From: Sedimentitalea sp042687825
GTDB lineage: Bacteria > Pseudomonadota > Alphaproteobacteria > Rhodobacterales > Rhodobacteraceae
Assembly: GCF_042687825.1 (NCBI RefSeq)
Contig: NZ_JBHUQE010000008.1
Coordinates: 86,373-150,372, forward strand
Length of the DNA stretch: 64,000 nucleotides
Direction: 5' to 3'
Shown piece after piece: positions 25,854 to 35,088 of this stretch. Position 1 is the stretch's first letter; the number at the start of each line of letters is the position of its first letter. Below the pieces are notes generated by a model. The model was not told the DNA's origin, ran no database searches, and saw only the letters and a program-made list of their open reading frames with translations. A program made the position numbers and the translations under genes.

Positions 25854-27874
25854 TCCTGTGCCTTTCTGATCAGCGCATCCACCGCAACCGCCCGGTCGGG
25901 CGTGCAGATCAGCGGGTTTATCTCAACTTCCCCGACGGTTTCGGCATTGGCAACCACATAGGATTGCACCGCCATCACCGCGCGCAGGATGGCCGGCATG
26001 TCTGCTGGCCGGCGTCCGCGATAGCCCTGCAGCAGTGGCGCGCATTGCAGGCGGTTCAGAGCCTCCTGAACCCGCGCGGGAGGGCTGGGCACCAGCAGGT
26101 GTACGCTGTCGCGCAAGATTTCCGTCAGAACACCGCCTGCGCCCAGCGTCAGCACATAGCCATGGGCCGGATCGCGCACCACACCGACCAGCAGTTCGGC
26201 AACACCGTCCGGGACCATCTCTTCGATCAGAACTTCAGGCGAACCGATCTGACGGGCGGCACCGGGCAGGTCTTTGGGCTGCAACCCCAGTTGCACCGCG
26301 CCAAGGTCGGACTTGTGCGCCAGCCCAACCCCCTTGAGCGCAAAGGGCGGCACCAAGCCCGCAACCGCCTCGGGCAGGGCGGCAGCGACACTGACGACGC
26401 GTCCGGCTGGAACCGTCAGACCATGTGCCGCCAATGCGGCTTTGGCCTCGGCCTCGCTCAGCACCAGATCCGGCTCGGATCGTCCGGGCAACAGCACCGG
26501 TGAGGGTGTATCGGCCGGCAGGACATGTGCGGCGGCCTCGGCGGCGGCCAGCGCCGCATGGAGCCCGGCCAGCGGCGCGACTCCCTGCGCCATCAGCTTT
26601 TGGGCTACCGGCTCGGGCATCAGCTCTGGCAGGCTGGCAACGACGGCAAAGGGGCGTTGTGTGTCCCGCCGCGCCCGGATGGCGGCCTGTGTCGCCGCCT
26701 CCCAGTCGCTGGCATCCGTGTGCGGATAGTCGACGATGCTGACCGTAAGGTCGATATCGCCGCCGGTCATCGCCGTCCAGGCGCGCGTCATCGCATCCGT
26801 GTTGCGCCAGATATAGGTATGATAATCTAGCGGGTTGGCCAGAGCGACCAGTGGCCCCAGCACCCGCCGCAAGGCCGATCTGCGGGCCGCCCCCAGCTTG
26901 GCAAAGCGCAGATCGCGCCCGGCGGCCAGATCCGCGATCAGGCTGGCCTCGCCCCCCGAACAGCTGATCGAAGCGATGCGGTTTCCGCCCAAGGGCCCGT
27001 AACAATGCAACAGTTTCAGCGTTTCGATGAACTCGGGCAGGTCCGGCAGCCGGGCGATGCCCAGCCGGTCCAGAAAGGCCTGCGCGCCAGCATCGTCGCC
27101 GGCCAGCGACGCGGTGTGTGAAACCGTTGCCTGGCGCGCCTGTTCGGAGCGCCCGACCTTCAGCGTCACCAGCGGCACGCCGCGTTCCCGCGCCTTTTCT
27201 GCCAGACCCTCCCAGGCGCGCAGATCGCCGAACCCCTCGACATGCAACCCAATCGCCGTGACCCGGTCATCATCCAGCAAAGCCGCCGCCAGCTCCGCCT
27301 GGCCGGTCTGGGCCATGTTGCCGCAGGTCACCAGATAGGCAATCGGCAGCGCCCGTTTCTGCATGCTGAGATTGATCGCCATATTCGAAGACTGGGTCAG
27401 GATCGCCACGCCGCAAGGCACCGGGCGCATGCCATGCTGATCCGGCCAGATCGCCGCCCGATCCAGGGCGTTCACAAACCCATAGCAATTGGGGCCCAAC
27501 AGCGGCATCTCTCCCGCCGCCCGCACCAGTTGCGCCTGCAGGTCAGCGGCACCGCCATCCTCGGCCGCAGCCTCGCGAAAGCCGGATGCAAAACACACGG
27601 CACCCCCTGCCCCCAGCTCTGCCAGGGTCGCAACCGTATCGACCGTCGCCCGGCGATTCACACCGACAAATGCCGCATCAATCGGTCCCGGCCAGTCCTG
27701 CAGGCACCGAACCGAGGGCAAGCCGGCAATCCGTTTGCCATCCGGATGAACCCGAAAAATCTCCCCGGCATATCCGACCCGGCGCGCCGCCGCCATGATC
27801 GCGGCGCACCACGGCCCACCACCGACGACGGCAACGCTGTGGGGGTTGAACAATCGTTTCAGATCCCGCGTCAT
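25850..27874 (-). CDS. NDP-forming acyl-CoA synthetase family protein
   Basis: A 674-aa protein with the two halves of ADP-forming acyl-CoA synthetases in one chain. The N-terminal CoA-binding domain opens with LFNPHSVAVVGG and includes GANGGPNCYGF-like text (LLGPNCYGFVNAL near residue 110). The succinyl-CoA-ligase-like flavodoxin domain includes ISCSGGEASLIAD near residue 310, and the C-terminal ATP-grasp domain begins near residue 470 (LSEAEAKAALAAHGL). The phospho-His expected in the middle domain could not be placed with certainty. It probably activates the acid whose CoA ester is handled by the adjoining CaiD-like and acyl-CoA dehydrogenase proteins. The start at 27874 precedes the CoA-binding domain directly. 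Confidence 0.85.
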   Translation of the reverse strand: MTRDLKRLFNPHSVAVVGGGPWCAAIMAAARRVGYAGEIFRVHPDGKRIAGLPSVRCLQDWPGPIDAAFVGVNRRATVDTVATLAELGAGGAVCFASGFREAAAEDGGAADLQAQLVRAAGEMPLLGPNCYGFVNALDRAAIWPDQHGMRPVPCGVAILTQSSNMAINLSMQKRALPIAYLVTCGNMAQTGQAELAAALLDDDRVTAIGLHVEGFGDLRAWEGLAEKARERGVPLVTLKVGRSEQARQATVSHTASLAGDDAGAQAFLDRLGIARLPDLPEFIETLKLLHCYGPLGGNRIASISCSGGEASLIADLAAGRDLRFAKLGAARRSALRRVLGPLVALANPLDYHTYIWRNTDAMTRAWTAMTGGDIDLTVSIVDYPHTDASDWEAATQAAIRARRDTQRPFAVVASLPELMPEPVAQKLMAQGVAPLAGLHAALAAAEAAAHVLPADTPSPVLLPGRSEPDLVLSEAEAKAALAAHGLTVPAGRVVSVAAALPEAVAGLVPPFALKGVGLAHKSDLGAVQLGLQPKDLPGAARQIGSPEVLIEEMVPDGVAELLVGVVRDPAHGYVLTLGAGGVLTEILRDSVHLLVPSPPARVQEALNRLQCAPLLQGYRGRRPADMPAILRAVMAVQSYVVANAETVGEVEINPLICTPDRAVAVDALIRKAQE

Positions 27875-27916
27875 GCCAGCGACTCGCTTGAATTCACGTG
27901 TCGCATGCCTCCGGCA

Positions 27917-28110
27917 GGGATATTTTCGGCAAGAGGAAAACACGATTTATTAACTTCAGAACGCCATCCTGCCTGCACGGTACAGGCGGGGACGCCGATG
28001 ACCGTGCAAGGGGAAAAGGCCAACCCTTTTCCATGGGGGGCGGTCTGATAGCCGTCCCCTTTTCCTCTTGCGCCAAATATCCCGGGGAGCGCGAGGGGCT
28101 GGCCCCTCGC
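27917..28110. repeat. Nested inverted-repeat intergenic element
   Basis: The 24-bp motif at 27917-27940 (beginning GGGATATTT and ending AAGAGGAAAA) recurs inverted at 28060-28083 with three mismatches. Between them are a hairpin GGAAAAGG/CCTTTTCC (28012-28032) and a GCACGGT/ACCGTGC pair (about 27975-28007). Next to the right arm lies the palindrome GCGAGGGG/CCCCTCGC (28091-28110), similar to the one at 6071-6090. The block fills the 271-bp gap between two same-strand genes. Confidence 0.7.
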
Positions 28111-28145
28111 ATCCGTCGGATGGGCACAGCCCATTCGAAAACGCA

Positions 28146-29306
28146 TCACGCGCCCAACACCCGCAGCAGTTCACGGCTTATGATGTGGCGCTGGATTTCG
28201 CTGGTACCGTCCCAGATCCGCTCTACTCTGGCATCGCGCCAGAACCGTTCCAGCGGATAGTCGTCCATCAGCCCCATGCCGCCATGCACTTGAATCGCCG
28301 CATCGGTGACCCGCCCCAGCATCTCGCTGGCATAAAGCTTGGCGCTGGCGATCTCGCGATTTGCCGTTCCTCCCCTGTCCAATCGATCCGCCGCCGCCAG
28401 GGTCAGCAGATCGGCGGCATCGATCTCGGTGATCATGTCAGCGATCTGAAAGCCGACGCCCTGGAACCGACCGATCTTTTGACCGAACTGTTCCCGCGTC
28501 GCGGCATAGTTCAGCGCATAGTCAAACACCCGGCGCGCGCGCCCCACCGACATCGCCGCCACTGTGATCCGCGTCGCGTAAAGCCAGGTGTTCATCACCG
28601 CAAAGCCGCCATCGACCGCGCCCAGAACTTGGGCATCGGACAGCCGGCAATCGTCAAACTCCAGGATCATGTTCCCATAGCCACGGTGACTGACCGATTT
28701 GTACCCGTCGCGAATGGTAAAGCCCGGCATGCCACGGTCGACCAGAAAAGCTGTGATGCGTTTTTTCCGCCCGCGTTGTGTCCGGTCCTCGCCGGTCGCG
28801 ATGAAGACGATAAAGAAATCCGCGTGTTCGGCGCCAGAGATGAAATGCTTGGTGCCGTTTACAAGCCAGTCGCCACCATTGCGGACCGCACTGCAAGTCA
28901 TGCTCCGGACGTCCGAGCCCGCCCCCGGCTCGGTCATGGCCAGCGCGTCCATCCGCTCGCCCCGGACCGCCGGCATCAGATAGCGCTCGATCTGGGCACC
29001 CTTGCAGGCCATCAGAATATTCTGCGGACGGCCAAAGAAATGCGTCAACGCCATCGATCCGCGCCCCAATTCGCGCTCGACCAGAGCAAACTCCAGATGG
29101 GTCAGCCCGGCACAGCCGACGCTTTCGGGAAAATTGCAGGCATAGAACCCCAGATCGAGGGTCTTGCGCCGGATCTCCTGCGCGATCTCGGCCGGCACGG
29201 TACCGCTGCGCTCGACCAGATCCTCGTGCGGATAGATCTCGTTCTCCACAAAGGCACGCACGCTGGCGGCGATCATTTCCTGTTCTTCGGTCAATCCGTA
29301 TTGCAT
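28146..29306 (-). CDS. Acyl-CoA dehydrogenase family protein
   Basis: A 386-aa flavoenzyme of the acyl-CoA dehydrogenase family, normal length. Seen are ALAMTEPGAGSDVRSM (FAD/substrate loop) near residue 118, HFISGAEHADFFIVF near residue 148, and the C-terminal QVHGGMGLMDDYPLERFWRD near residue 335. IWDGTSEIQRHIISRELLR follows; the catalytic Glu commonly lies in the equivalent of this last region. It sits upstream of the acyl-CoA synthetase and CaiD-like genes on the same strand but separated by the repeat element, so one pathway is likely though one transcript is uncertain. It may be a crotonobetainyl-CoA reductase-like enzyme (CaiA); other acyl-CoA substrates remain possible. Confidence 0.88.
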   Translation of the reverse strand: MQYGLTEEQEMIAASVRAFVENEIYPHEDLVERSGTVPAEIAQEIRRKTLDLGFYACNFPESVGCAGLTHLEFALVERELGRGSMALTHFFGRPQNILMACKGAQIERYLMPAVRGERMDALAMTEPGAGSDVRSMTCSAVRNGGDWLVNGTKHFISGAEHADFFIVFIATGEDRTQRGRKKRITAFLVDRGMPGFTIRDGYKSVSHRGYGNMILEFDDCRLSDAQVLGAVDGGFAVMNTWLYATRITVAAMSVGRARRVFDYALNYAATREQFGQKIGRFQGVGFQIADMITEIDAADLLTLAAADRLDRGGTANREIASAKLYASEMLGRVTDAAIQVHGGMGLMDDYPLERFWRDARVERIWDGTSEIQRHIISRELLRVLGA

Positions 29307-29348
29307 GGGGTTCCGATCTGTTGCTGCGGATGTCGCCTGAGGCCAGCC

Positions 29349-30206
29349 TCAGGAATATATCCGGGTCTTGCGCGCCCGGATCGCGCGTGACGCCGTTTTC
29401 GAACCGCCGCAAAACGTGCCGAAGCGGCGATCCCCGGGCTCTCCGGATTGCCGTAACTGCATTCGAAATAGCGATCCTGCCGCCGATGATAGACCGTGGC
29501 CAGAACTGGCCGGCACCGGTCGCGGATCAGCGGGTTCTCGTACCCGGCACGGGTCATGGCCGCCCCGGGAGCCCGATAGATTACGTGAAAGAACAGGTGG
29601 ATCGGGCGTAACGGCACCAGCCATTGGATGCACAGGGCCGACAGATACCGCAGATGTTCCAACGGATGCATCGACAGGCCTGACAGCGGGCCGATTTTGA
29701 CGTTGCGGTGATGCAGCGCGTGCACCTGCGCATAGAGAACCGGGCGATGCAGCAGCCGGGGCACCCAAAAGAAAAGAATGGCCGACCAGTTCGGGATCAG
29801 CACCGGCCAGAACAGAAACCAGACCGGGGAACCGACAAAGGTGATGAACTGCGCATATCCGGTGGCCATCAACAACACGGTCACCGCCTGAAACGCGGAC
29901 ACTTGCCCGACCCGACTGGTCAGTGTCCGGAACATGTTTTCGCGCACCCTTTCCGGAAAGTCGAACGGCCGGTTGTTCCGGGCCGGAACCGGGTGATCGA
30001 CTTTCGACCGCTTGCCCTGCCCTTTGCGCATGTAGAAATACCAGTGCAGGCCGCCGGCGCAGGCCAGCATCAGCCCCAGAATGGCCAGCCAGATCCGCAG
30101 GTTCCAACCGGGTGCAAAAAACCGGGCGTCCTGCAGGGGTGGACAGAGCCAGGTCCGCACGGTCCTGCAAATGCACGCTGTTCCGATGCGCAGCCGTATC
30201 CGCCAT
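29349..30206 (-). pseudogene. Frameshifted sterol-desaturase/fatty-acid-hydroxylase-like gene
   Basis: The family text is split over two frames. The N-terminus MADTAAHRNSVHLQDRADLA (ATG at 30206, ribosome site AAAGGAG) runs to GRPVF. After the six-base homopolymer at 30116-30121 the family continues in the next frame with APGWNLRIWLAILG and ALHHRN and SMHPLEH His motifs. It then reaches YFECSYGNPE and shifts back near 29432-29441 to end in GDRRFGTFCGG and RARKTRIYS. The usual third His cluster (HxLHH) reads HRRQD and the SHSGFE-type His is Arg. Two frameshifts and lost metal ligands point to a decayed gene. A homopolymer sequencing error could explain the first shift but not the missing ligands. 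Confidence 0.75.
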
Positions 30207-30290
30207 GGCGTCGCTCCTTTCTGTCCTTGCCTTGATCCTGCGCCCACCGGCAATCCTTTGCGAACGAAAAAAACTGCCCTTTCCCATTAG

Positions 30291-30306
30291 TCTGCCTTAT
30301 GGCAGA
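30291..30306. promoter_or_regulatory. Palindrome before LysR gene
   Basis: TCTGCC and GGCAGA flank TTAT in a perfect 16-bp palindrome ending 3 bp before the LysR start, in the gap shared with the divergent sterol-desaturase-like pseudogene. It could be the LysR autoregulatory site, although it lacks the classic T-N11-A layout in isolation. Confidence 0.4.
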
Positions 30307-30309
30307 TTT

Positions 30310-31209
30310 ATGGTCATGCAAGCCCCCCTGCCTCCTCTGGGCTGGTTGCGCACGTTCGAGGCCGCCGCCCGCCACCTGTCCTTTACCGGCGCCGCCCGCG
30401 ATCTGAACATGACGCAAAGCGCGGTCAGTCAGCAGATCAAGTCGCTGGAGGGTTATCTGGGCCGGCCACTGTTCCACCGGCGCCCGCGGGCGCTGGAGCT
30501 GACCGAGGCCGGCATCACCTATCTGCCCGTGGTGCGCGAGGCGTTCCGCACACTGGTGCGCGGCACGCGGGCGGTGACCGGTCCGGATCAGGATGTGGTG
30601 CAGGTGCAATCCAACCTGACCTTTGCCGTGCATTGGCTGGCGCCGCGGCTGGCCCGGTTCCGCGCCGGCCACCCCGAGGTGCAGCTGAACATTTCGACCG
30701 ATCTGTGGGAGCCGCGCGAAATGGCCGAAGGCGTCGATGTCGAGATCCGCTTTTCGCTGCGGCCCGCGGACACGGTGCGCGCCGAACTGCTGCGCAGCGA
30801 CGCCTATTACCCGGTCTGCGCGCCGGGCTATCCGGTCACCCTGGACGATCTGGCGATGCAGCCCCTGTATGATTGCAGCAACCTGTTGTGCAACTGGGCC
30901 TCCTGGGCCGAGGATCAGGCGATGATCTGGCCCGATCCACCGGTGACCTATGCCACGACCTTCACCCTGTCGCTGTCTGTCGCCATGGCCGGGGGCGGGC
31001 TGGCGCTGGCGCATGACACCATCGCCCGCCGGCTGATCGAGACCGGCCAGCTGGTGGCGCCGTTCCGGCACCGCGCCCCGATGCAAGAGGCCTATTACCT
31101 GATCCTGTCGCCGCAGGCCGAGCATTCACCCGGCACGGTCGCCTTTGCCAACTGGTTACGCAGCGAGATAGCGGCCGATCAAAGCGGCCGGCTGGGCACC
31201 CAGGCATAG
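30310..31209 (+). CDS. LysR-family regulator (GcvA-like)
   Basis: A 299-aa LysR regulator. The N-terminal winged helix is LGWLRTFEAAARHLSFTGAA with DLNMTQSAVSQQIKSLE (recognition helix) and LFHRRPRALELTEAG. The effector-binding domain runs from about residue 95 to the end. The opening PPLGWLRTFEAAARHLSF is typical of the GcvA group that controls amino acid or central metabolism genes. No clear ribosome site supports either ATG 30310 or ATG 30316, so the start may be two codons later. It diverges from the decayed sterol-desaturase-like gene, which may have been its target, and converges on a VOC gene with a 31-bp overlap. Confidence 0.88.
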   Translation: MVMQAPLPPLGWLRTFEAAARHLSFTGAARDLNMTQSAVSQQIKSLEGYLGRPLFHRRPRALELTEAGITYLPVVREAFRTLVRGTRAVTGPDQDVVQVQSNLTFAVHWLAPRLARFRAGHPEVQLNISTDLWEPREMAEGVDVEIRFSLRPADTVRAELLRSDAYYPVCAPGYPVTLDDLAMQPLYDCSNLLCNWASWAEDQAMIWPDPPVTYATTFTLSLSVAMAGGGLALAHDTIARRLIETGQLVAPFRHRAPMQEAYYLILSPQAEHSPGTVAFANWLRSEIAADQSGRLGTQA

Positions 31210-31598
31210 CCGTTGGCACAGAGAATATAACTCTCGCGCAGCCCGTGCGGCTTGTCGGTCGGGGGCTGCAACAATGTGCCCCCTGCGGCCTCGGCGCGGT
31301 TTGCCGCCGCGTCCGGGTCGGTGTCATAGAGCCGGATCTCGATCCCCGTCCCGCGCGGCGGGGTCTCCGGCAACAGACCCAGCAACGGATTGGAATGATA
31401 GGTGGCGTCGCTGTGCAACTGAAACACCTGATCGCCATAGGTGACGATGGCGAAATCGGCGCTGACCTGATGCGTCTGCATGTCGAATACATCGCGCAGA
31501 AACGCGCATTCTGCGGGCACGTCGCGCACCAGCAGGTTCAGCCCGATGCCGCGCAGCGACCGGCCGAACGCATCGGCCTTTATGCTCTGGTAATCCAT
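31179..31598 (-). CDS. VOC-superfamily protein (glyoxalase/dioxygenase fold)
   Basis: A 139-aa protein with the VOC fold: IGLNLLVRDVPAECAFLRDVF, then FQLHSDATYH with a His likely to be a metal ligand, and the closing GYAWVPSRPL. The substrate is unknown. The start at 31598 is the ATG of MDYQSIKADAFG, just before the conserved beta-strand. It diverges from adenine deaminase by 86 bp and overlaps the 3' end of the LysR gene by 31 bp. Confidence 0.8.
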   Translation of the reverse strand: MDYQSIKADAFGRSLRGIGLNLLVRDVPAECAFLRDVFDMQTHQVSADFAIVTYGDQVFQLHSDATYHSNPLLGLLPETPPRGTGIEIRLYDTDPDAAANRAEAAGGTLLQPPTDKPHGLRESYILCANGYAWVPSRPL

Positions 31599-31684
31599 GC
31601 CGATCAGCCAATCGCAAATCCACCGGGCTGGCAAGCCTGCACCAAGGGGGTTGCGCCCGGCGATGCAATTGGAACAATTGCGGC

Positions 31685-33487
31685 ATGACACAGCGCCCCT
31701 TGCCCAGCTGGCCTGACACCGCCCCCGACCTGATCGCCGTCGCCGCCGGGCGCGCGCCCGCCGACATGGTCATCCGGGGTGGCACTTGGGTCAACGTCCA
31801 CAGCCGCGAGACCCTACCCGGCCACGACGTCGCCATCACATCCGGACGCATCGCCTTTGTCGGCCCGGATGCCGGCTATTGCATCGGCGACGGCACCCAG
31901 GTGATCGAGGCCGAGGGGCGCTATATGCTGCCGGGCCTGTGCGATGCCCATATGCATATCGAAAGCGGCATGCTGACCCCGGCCGAGTTCGCCCGCGCGG
32001 TGATCCCGCACGGCACCACGTCGATGTTCACCGACCCGCACGAAATCGCCAACGTGCTGGGGCTGGCCGGCGTGCGGATGATGCATGACGAAGCGCTGAT
32101 GCAGCCGGTGAACATCTTTACCCAGATGCCGTCCTGTGCGCCCAGCGCGCCGGGGCTGGAAACCACGGGCCACGAGATCTCGCCCGCCGATGTGGCCGAG
32201 GCGATGACCTGGCCCGGGATCGTCGGGCTGGGCGAAATGATGAACTTTCCCGGCGTTGCGGCGGCCGACGCCAAGATGCTGGCCGAGATCGCCGCCACCC
32301 AGCGCGCCAGCAAGACCGTTGGCGGCCATTACGCCAGCCCCGATCTGGGCCGGAATTTCGCCGCCTATGTCGCCGGTGGCCCGGCGGATGATCACGAAGG
32401 CACCTGCGAGACCGACGCGATCGCCCGCGTACGTCAGGGCATGCGCGCGATGATGCGCCTGGGCAGCGCCTGGCATGACGTCGAAAACCAGATCACCGCG
32501 ATCACCGAACGGGGGCTGGACCCGCGCAGTTTCATTCTCTGCACCGATGACTGCCATTCCGGCACGCTGATCAATGACGGCCACATGAACCGGGTGGTGC
32601 GCCACGCCATTGCCTGCGGCTGCGACCCGCTGATCGCCCTGCAGATGGCCACCCTGAACACCGCCACCCATTTCGGGCTGGAACGCGAGATCGGCAGTAT
32701 CACGCCGGGGCGGCGGGCGGATGTGATCCTGTCCTCGGATCTGCGCAACCTGCCGATCGAAATCGTGGTCGCGCGCGGACAGGTCGTGGCCCGGGATGGC
32801 ACCTGTCTGGTCGACTGCCCGCATCTGGACTGGCCGGCCAGCGCTCGCGGCACGGTACATCTGGGCCATGCGTTACAAGCCTCGGATTTCCACATTGCCG
32901 CCCCCGCAGGCGCCAACAGCGTCACCGCCAATGTCATCGGCGTGGTCGAAAACCAGGCTCCGACCCGGGCGCTGAAAGCCGATCTGCCGGTGCAGGGCGG
33001 GCTGGTTCAGGGCAAGGGCGACGTGTGCCAGATCGCGCTGGTGGAACGGCACCGCGCCACCGGCGGCGTGACCAACGCCTTTGTGTCGGGGTTCGGCTAT
33101 CAGGGCCGGATGGCGATGGCCTCGACGGTGGCGCATGACAGCCACCACATGATCGTCGTCGGCACCGATACCGCGCAGATGGCGCTGGCCGGCAACCGGC
33201 TGGCCGAAGTCGGCGGCGGCATCACCCTGTGGCGCGACGGCGCCGAACTGGCGCTGGTGGAACTGCCGATTGCCGGGCTGATGTCGGACCGGCCGGCCGC
33301 CGAGGTCGCGCAGGCCGCAGACAGGATGATGCAAGCAATGCGCGATTGCGGCTGTCAGCTGAACAACGCATACATGCAGCATTCGCTGTTGGCGCTGGTC
33401 GTGATCCCAGAGCTGCGCATCTCCGATCTGGGGCTGGTCGATGTCCGGTCCTTTCAGGCCATACCCGTGCTAGAGCCGCAAACATGA
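31685..33487 (+). CDS. ade: Adenine deaminase
   Basis: Ade converts adenine to hypoxanthine for purine salvage. The 600-aa protein belongs to the amidohydrolase superfamily. The metal-binding DAHMHIESGMLTPAEFA is near residue 85, the active-site HGTTSMFTDPHEIANV is near residue 109, and FILCTDDCHSGTLINDGHMN is near residue 281. GRRADVILSSDL and ASTVAHDSHHMIVVG follow in the C-terminal part. Its TGA overlaps the AMP nucleosidase ATG, so the pair is co-translated and could move AMP to adenine to hypoxanthine. Confidence 0.95.
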   Translation: MTQRPLPSWPDTAPDLIAVAAGRAPADMVIRGGTWVNVHSRETLPGHDVAITSGRIAFVGPDAGYCIGDGTQVIEAEGRYMLPGLCDAHMHIESGMLTPAEFARAVIPHGTTSMFTDPHEIANVLGLAGVRMMHDEALMQPVNIFTQMPSCAPSAPGLETTGHEISPADVAEAMTWPGIVGLGEMMNFPGVAAADAKMLAEIAATQRASKTVGGHYASPDLGRNFAAYVAGGPADDHEGTCETDAIARVRQGMRAMMRLGSAWHDVENQITAITERGLDPRSFILCTDDCHSGTLINDGHMNRVVRHAIACGCDPLIALQMATLNTATHFGLEREIGSITPGRRADVILSSDLRNLPIEIVVARGQVVARDGTCLVDCPHLDWPASARGTVHLGHALQASDFHIAAPAGANSVTANVIGVVENQAPTRALKADLPVQGGLVQGKGDVCQIALVERHRATGGVTNAFVSGFGYQGRMAMASTVAHDSHHMIVVGTDTAQMALAGNRLAEVGGGITLWRDGAELALVELPIAGLMSDRPAAEVAQAADRMMQAMRDCGCQLNNAYMQHSLLALVVIPELRISDLGLVDVRSFQAIPVLEPQT

Positions 33488-34947
33488 CCGAAATCCAGAC
33501 GCCCGAAGCTGCGGCTCCGGAACAGTTCAACGACGCAGCCCTGGCCGTGGCGCGCCTGCAAGAGCTATACGCCACGGCCATCGATTTTCTCAGCGACCGC
33601 TTTGCCGAGGTCATGCAGCACGGCGCGCCCGACCACCGCATCCGGGCCTTTTACCCGGAAATCCGCATGACCACATCCAGCTATGCCCATGTGGACACGC
33701 GGCTGAGTTTCGGCCATATCGCCGCGCCCGGCACCTATGCCACTACGGTCACCCGGCCCGACCTGTTCAGTTCCTACCTGACCCAGCAGATCGGACTGTT
33801 GATCAAGAACCACGCGCTGCCGGTCACCATCGGGCTGTCGGAAACGCCGATCCCGGTGCATTTCGCGGTGGCGCAGAACCCGGAACTGACCGTGCCCCAG
33901 GACGGCGCCGCCGGTTTCACCCTGCGCGATACGTTCGACGTGCCCGACCTGGCGACCACCAATGACGACATCGTCAACGGCACCTATGTCCCGCCCAACG
34001 GCACCGGAGCGCTGTCGCTGTTCACCGCCCAGCGGGTGGATTATTCGCTGGCCCGGCTGACACATTACACCGCGACCGATGCGGCGCATTTCCAGAACCA
34101 TGTGCTGTTCACCAACTATCAGATCTATGTCTCGGAATTCGAGGCCTATGCCCGCGACCGGCTGCGCGACGCAAACAGCGGCTATTGCAGTTTCGTCAGT
34201 ACCAACAATGTCGAGATCACCGGCCCGGACGATCCCATAGAACTGCCGCTGAAACTGCCGCAGATGCCGACCTATCACCTGAAACGCCCGGACGGGTCCG
34301 GCATCACGCTGGTCAATATCGGCGTCGGCCCCAGCAATGCCAAGACCGCCACCGACCACATCGCGGTGCTGCGCCCGCATGCCTGGCTGATGGTCGGCCA
34401 TTGCGCCGGTCTGCGCAACAGCCAGGCCCTGGGCGATTTCGTGCTGGCCCATGCCTATCTGCGCGAAGATCACGTGCTGGATGACGACCTGCCGATCTGG
34501 ACCCCGATCCCGGCGCTGGCGGAAATCCAGATCGCGCTGGAACAGGCCGTTGCCGAGGTGTCGCGCCTGGAGGGCTATGACCTCAAGCGGATCATGCGCA
34601 CGGGCACCGTCGCCACCATCGACAACCGCAACTGGGAGTTGCGTGACCAGTCCGGCCCGGTACAGCGCCTGTCGCAATCCCGTGCCATCGCCCTGGACAT
34701 GGAAAGCGCCACCATCGCCGCCAACGGCTATCGCTTTCGGGTGCCCTATGGCACCTTGCTCTGCGTGTCGGACAAGCCGCTGCACGGCGAGCTGAAACTG
34801 CCCGGAATGGCAACGGATTTCTATAATACACAGGTATCACGGCATCTGAGCATCGGAATCCGCGCCATGGAAACTCTGCGTACGATGCCGCTGGAACGGC
34901 TGCACAGCCGGAAACTGCGCTCTTTCGACGAGACGGCGTTTCTGTGA
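33484..34947 (+). CDS. amn: AMP nucleosidase
   Basis: AMP nucleosidase splits AMP into adenine and ribose 5-phosphate. The 487-aa protein has the N-terminal regulatory half (HIAAPGTYATTVTRPDLF near residue 78) and the phosphorylase-like C-terminal half. That half contains GVGPSNAKTATDHIAVLRPH near residue 280, VGHCAGLRNSQ, ALDMESATIAANGYRF near residue 400 and CVSDKPLHGELK. The start ATG at 33484 overlaps the ade stop. It follows adenine deaminase directly, so the adenine formed would be deaminated at once. Confidence 0.95.
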   Translation: MTEIQTPEAAAPEQFNDAALAVARLQELYATAIDFLSDRFAEVMQHGAPDHRIRAFYPEIRMTTSSYAHVDTRLSFGHIAAPGTYATTVTRPDLFSSYLTQQIGLLIKNHALPVTIGLSETPIPVHFAVAQNPELTVPQDGAAGFTLRDTFDVPDLATTNDDIVNGTYVPPNGTGALSLFTAQRVDYSLARLTHYTATDAAHFQNHVLFTNYQIYVSEFEAYARDRLRDANSGYCSFVSTNNVEITGPDDPIELPLKLPQMPTYHLKRPDGSGITLVNIGVGPSNAKTATDHIAVLRPHAWLMVGHCAGLRNSQALGDFVLAHAYLREDHVLDDDLPIWTPIPALAEIQIALEQAVAEVSRLEGYDLKRIMRTGTVATIDNRNWELRDQSGPVQRLSQSRAIALDMESATIAANGYRFRVPYGTLLCVSDKPLHGELKLPGMATDFYNTQVSRHLSIGIRAMETLRTMPLERLHSRKLRSFDETAFL

Positions 34948-35088
34948 ACAGGAAATTTGCAAAAAACCGCTAAAATTCGCAAATTCGGTCTTGCCAGCAA
35001 CCACTATTCGTTGTGTTCCTACACCATATACCGTTTAATATGCGGATTGAGGCCCAACAGATCGGGCAGACGAAGGAGAGCAAGAACA

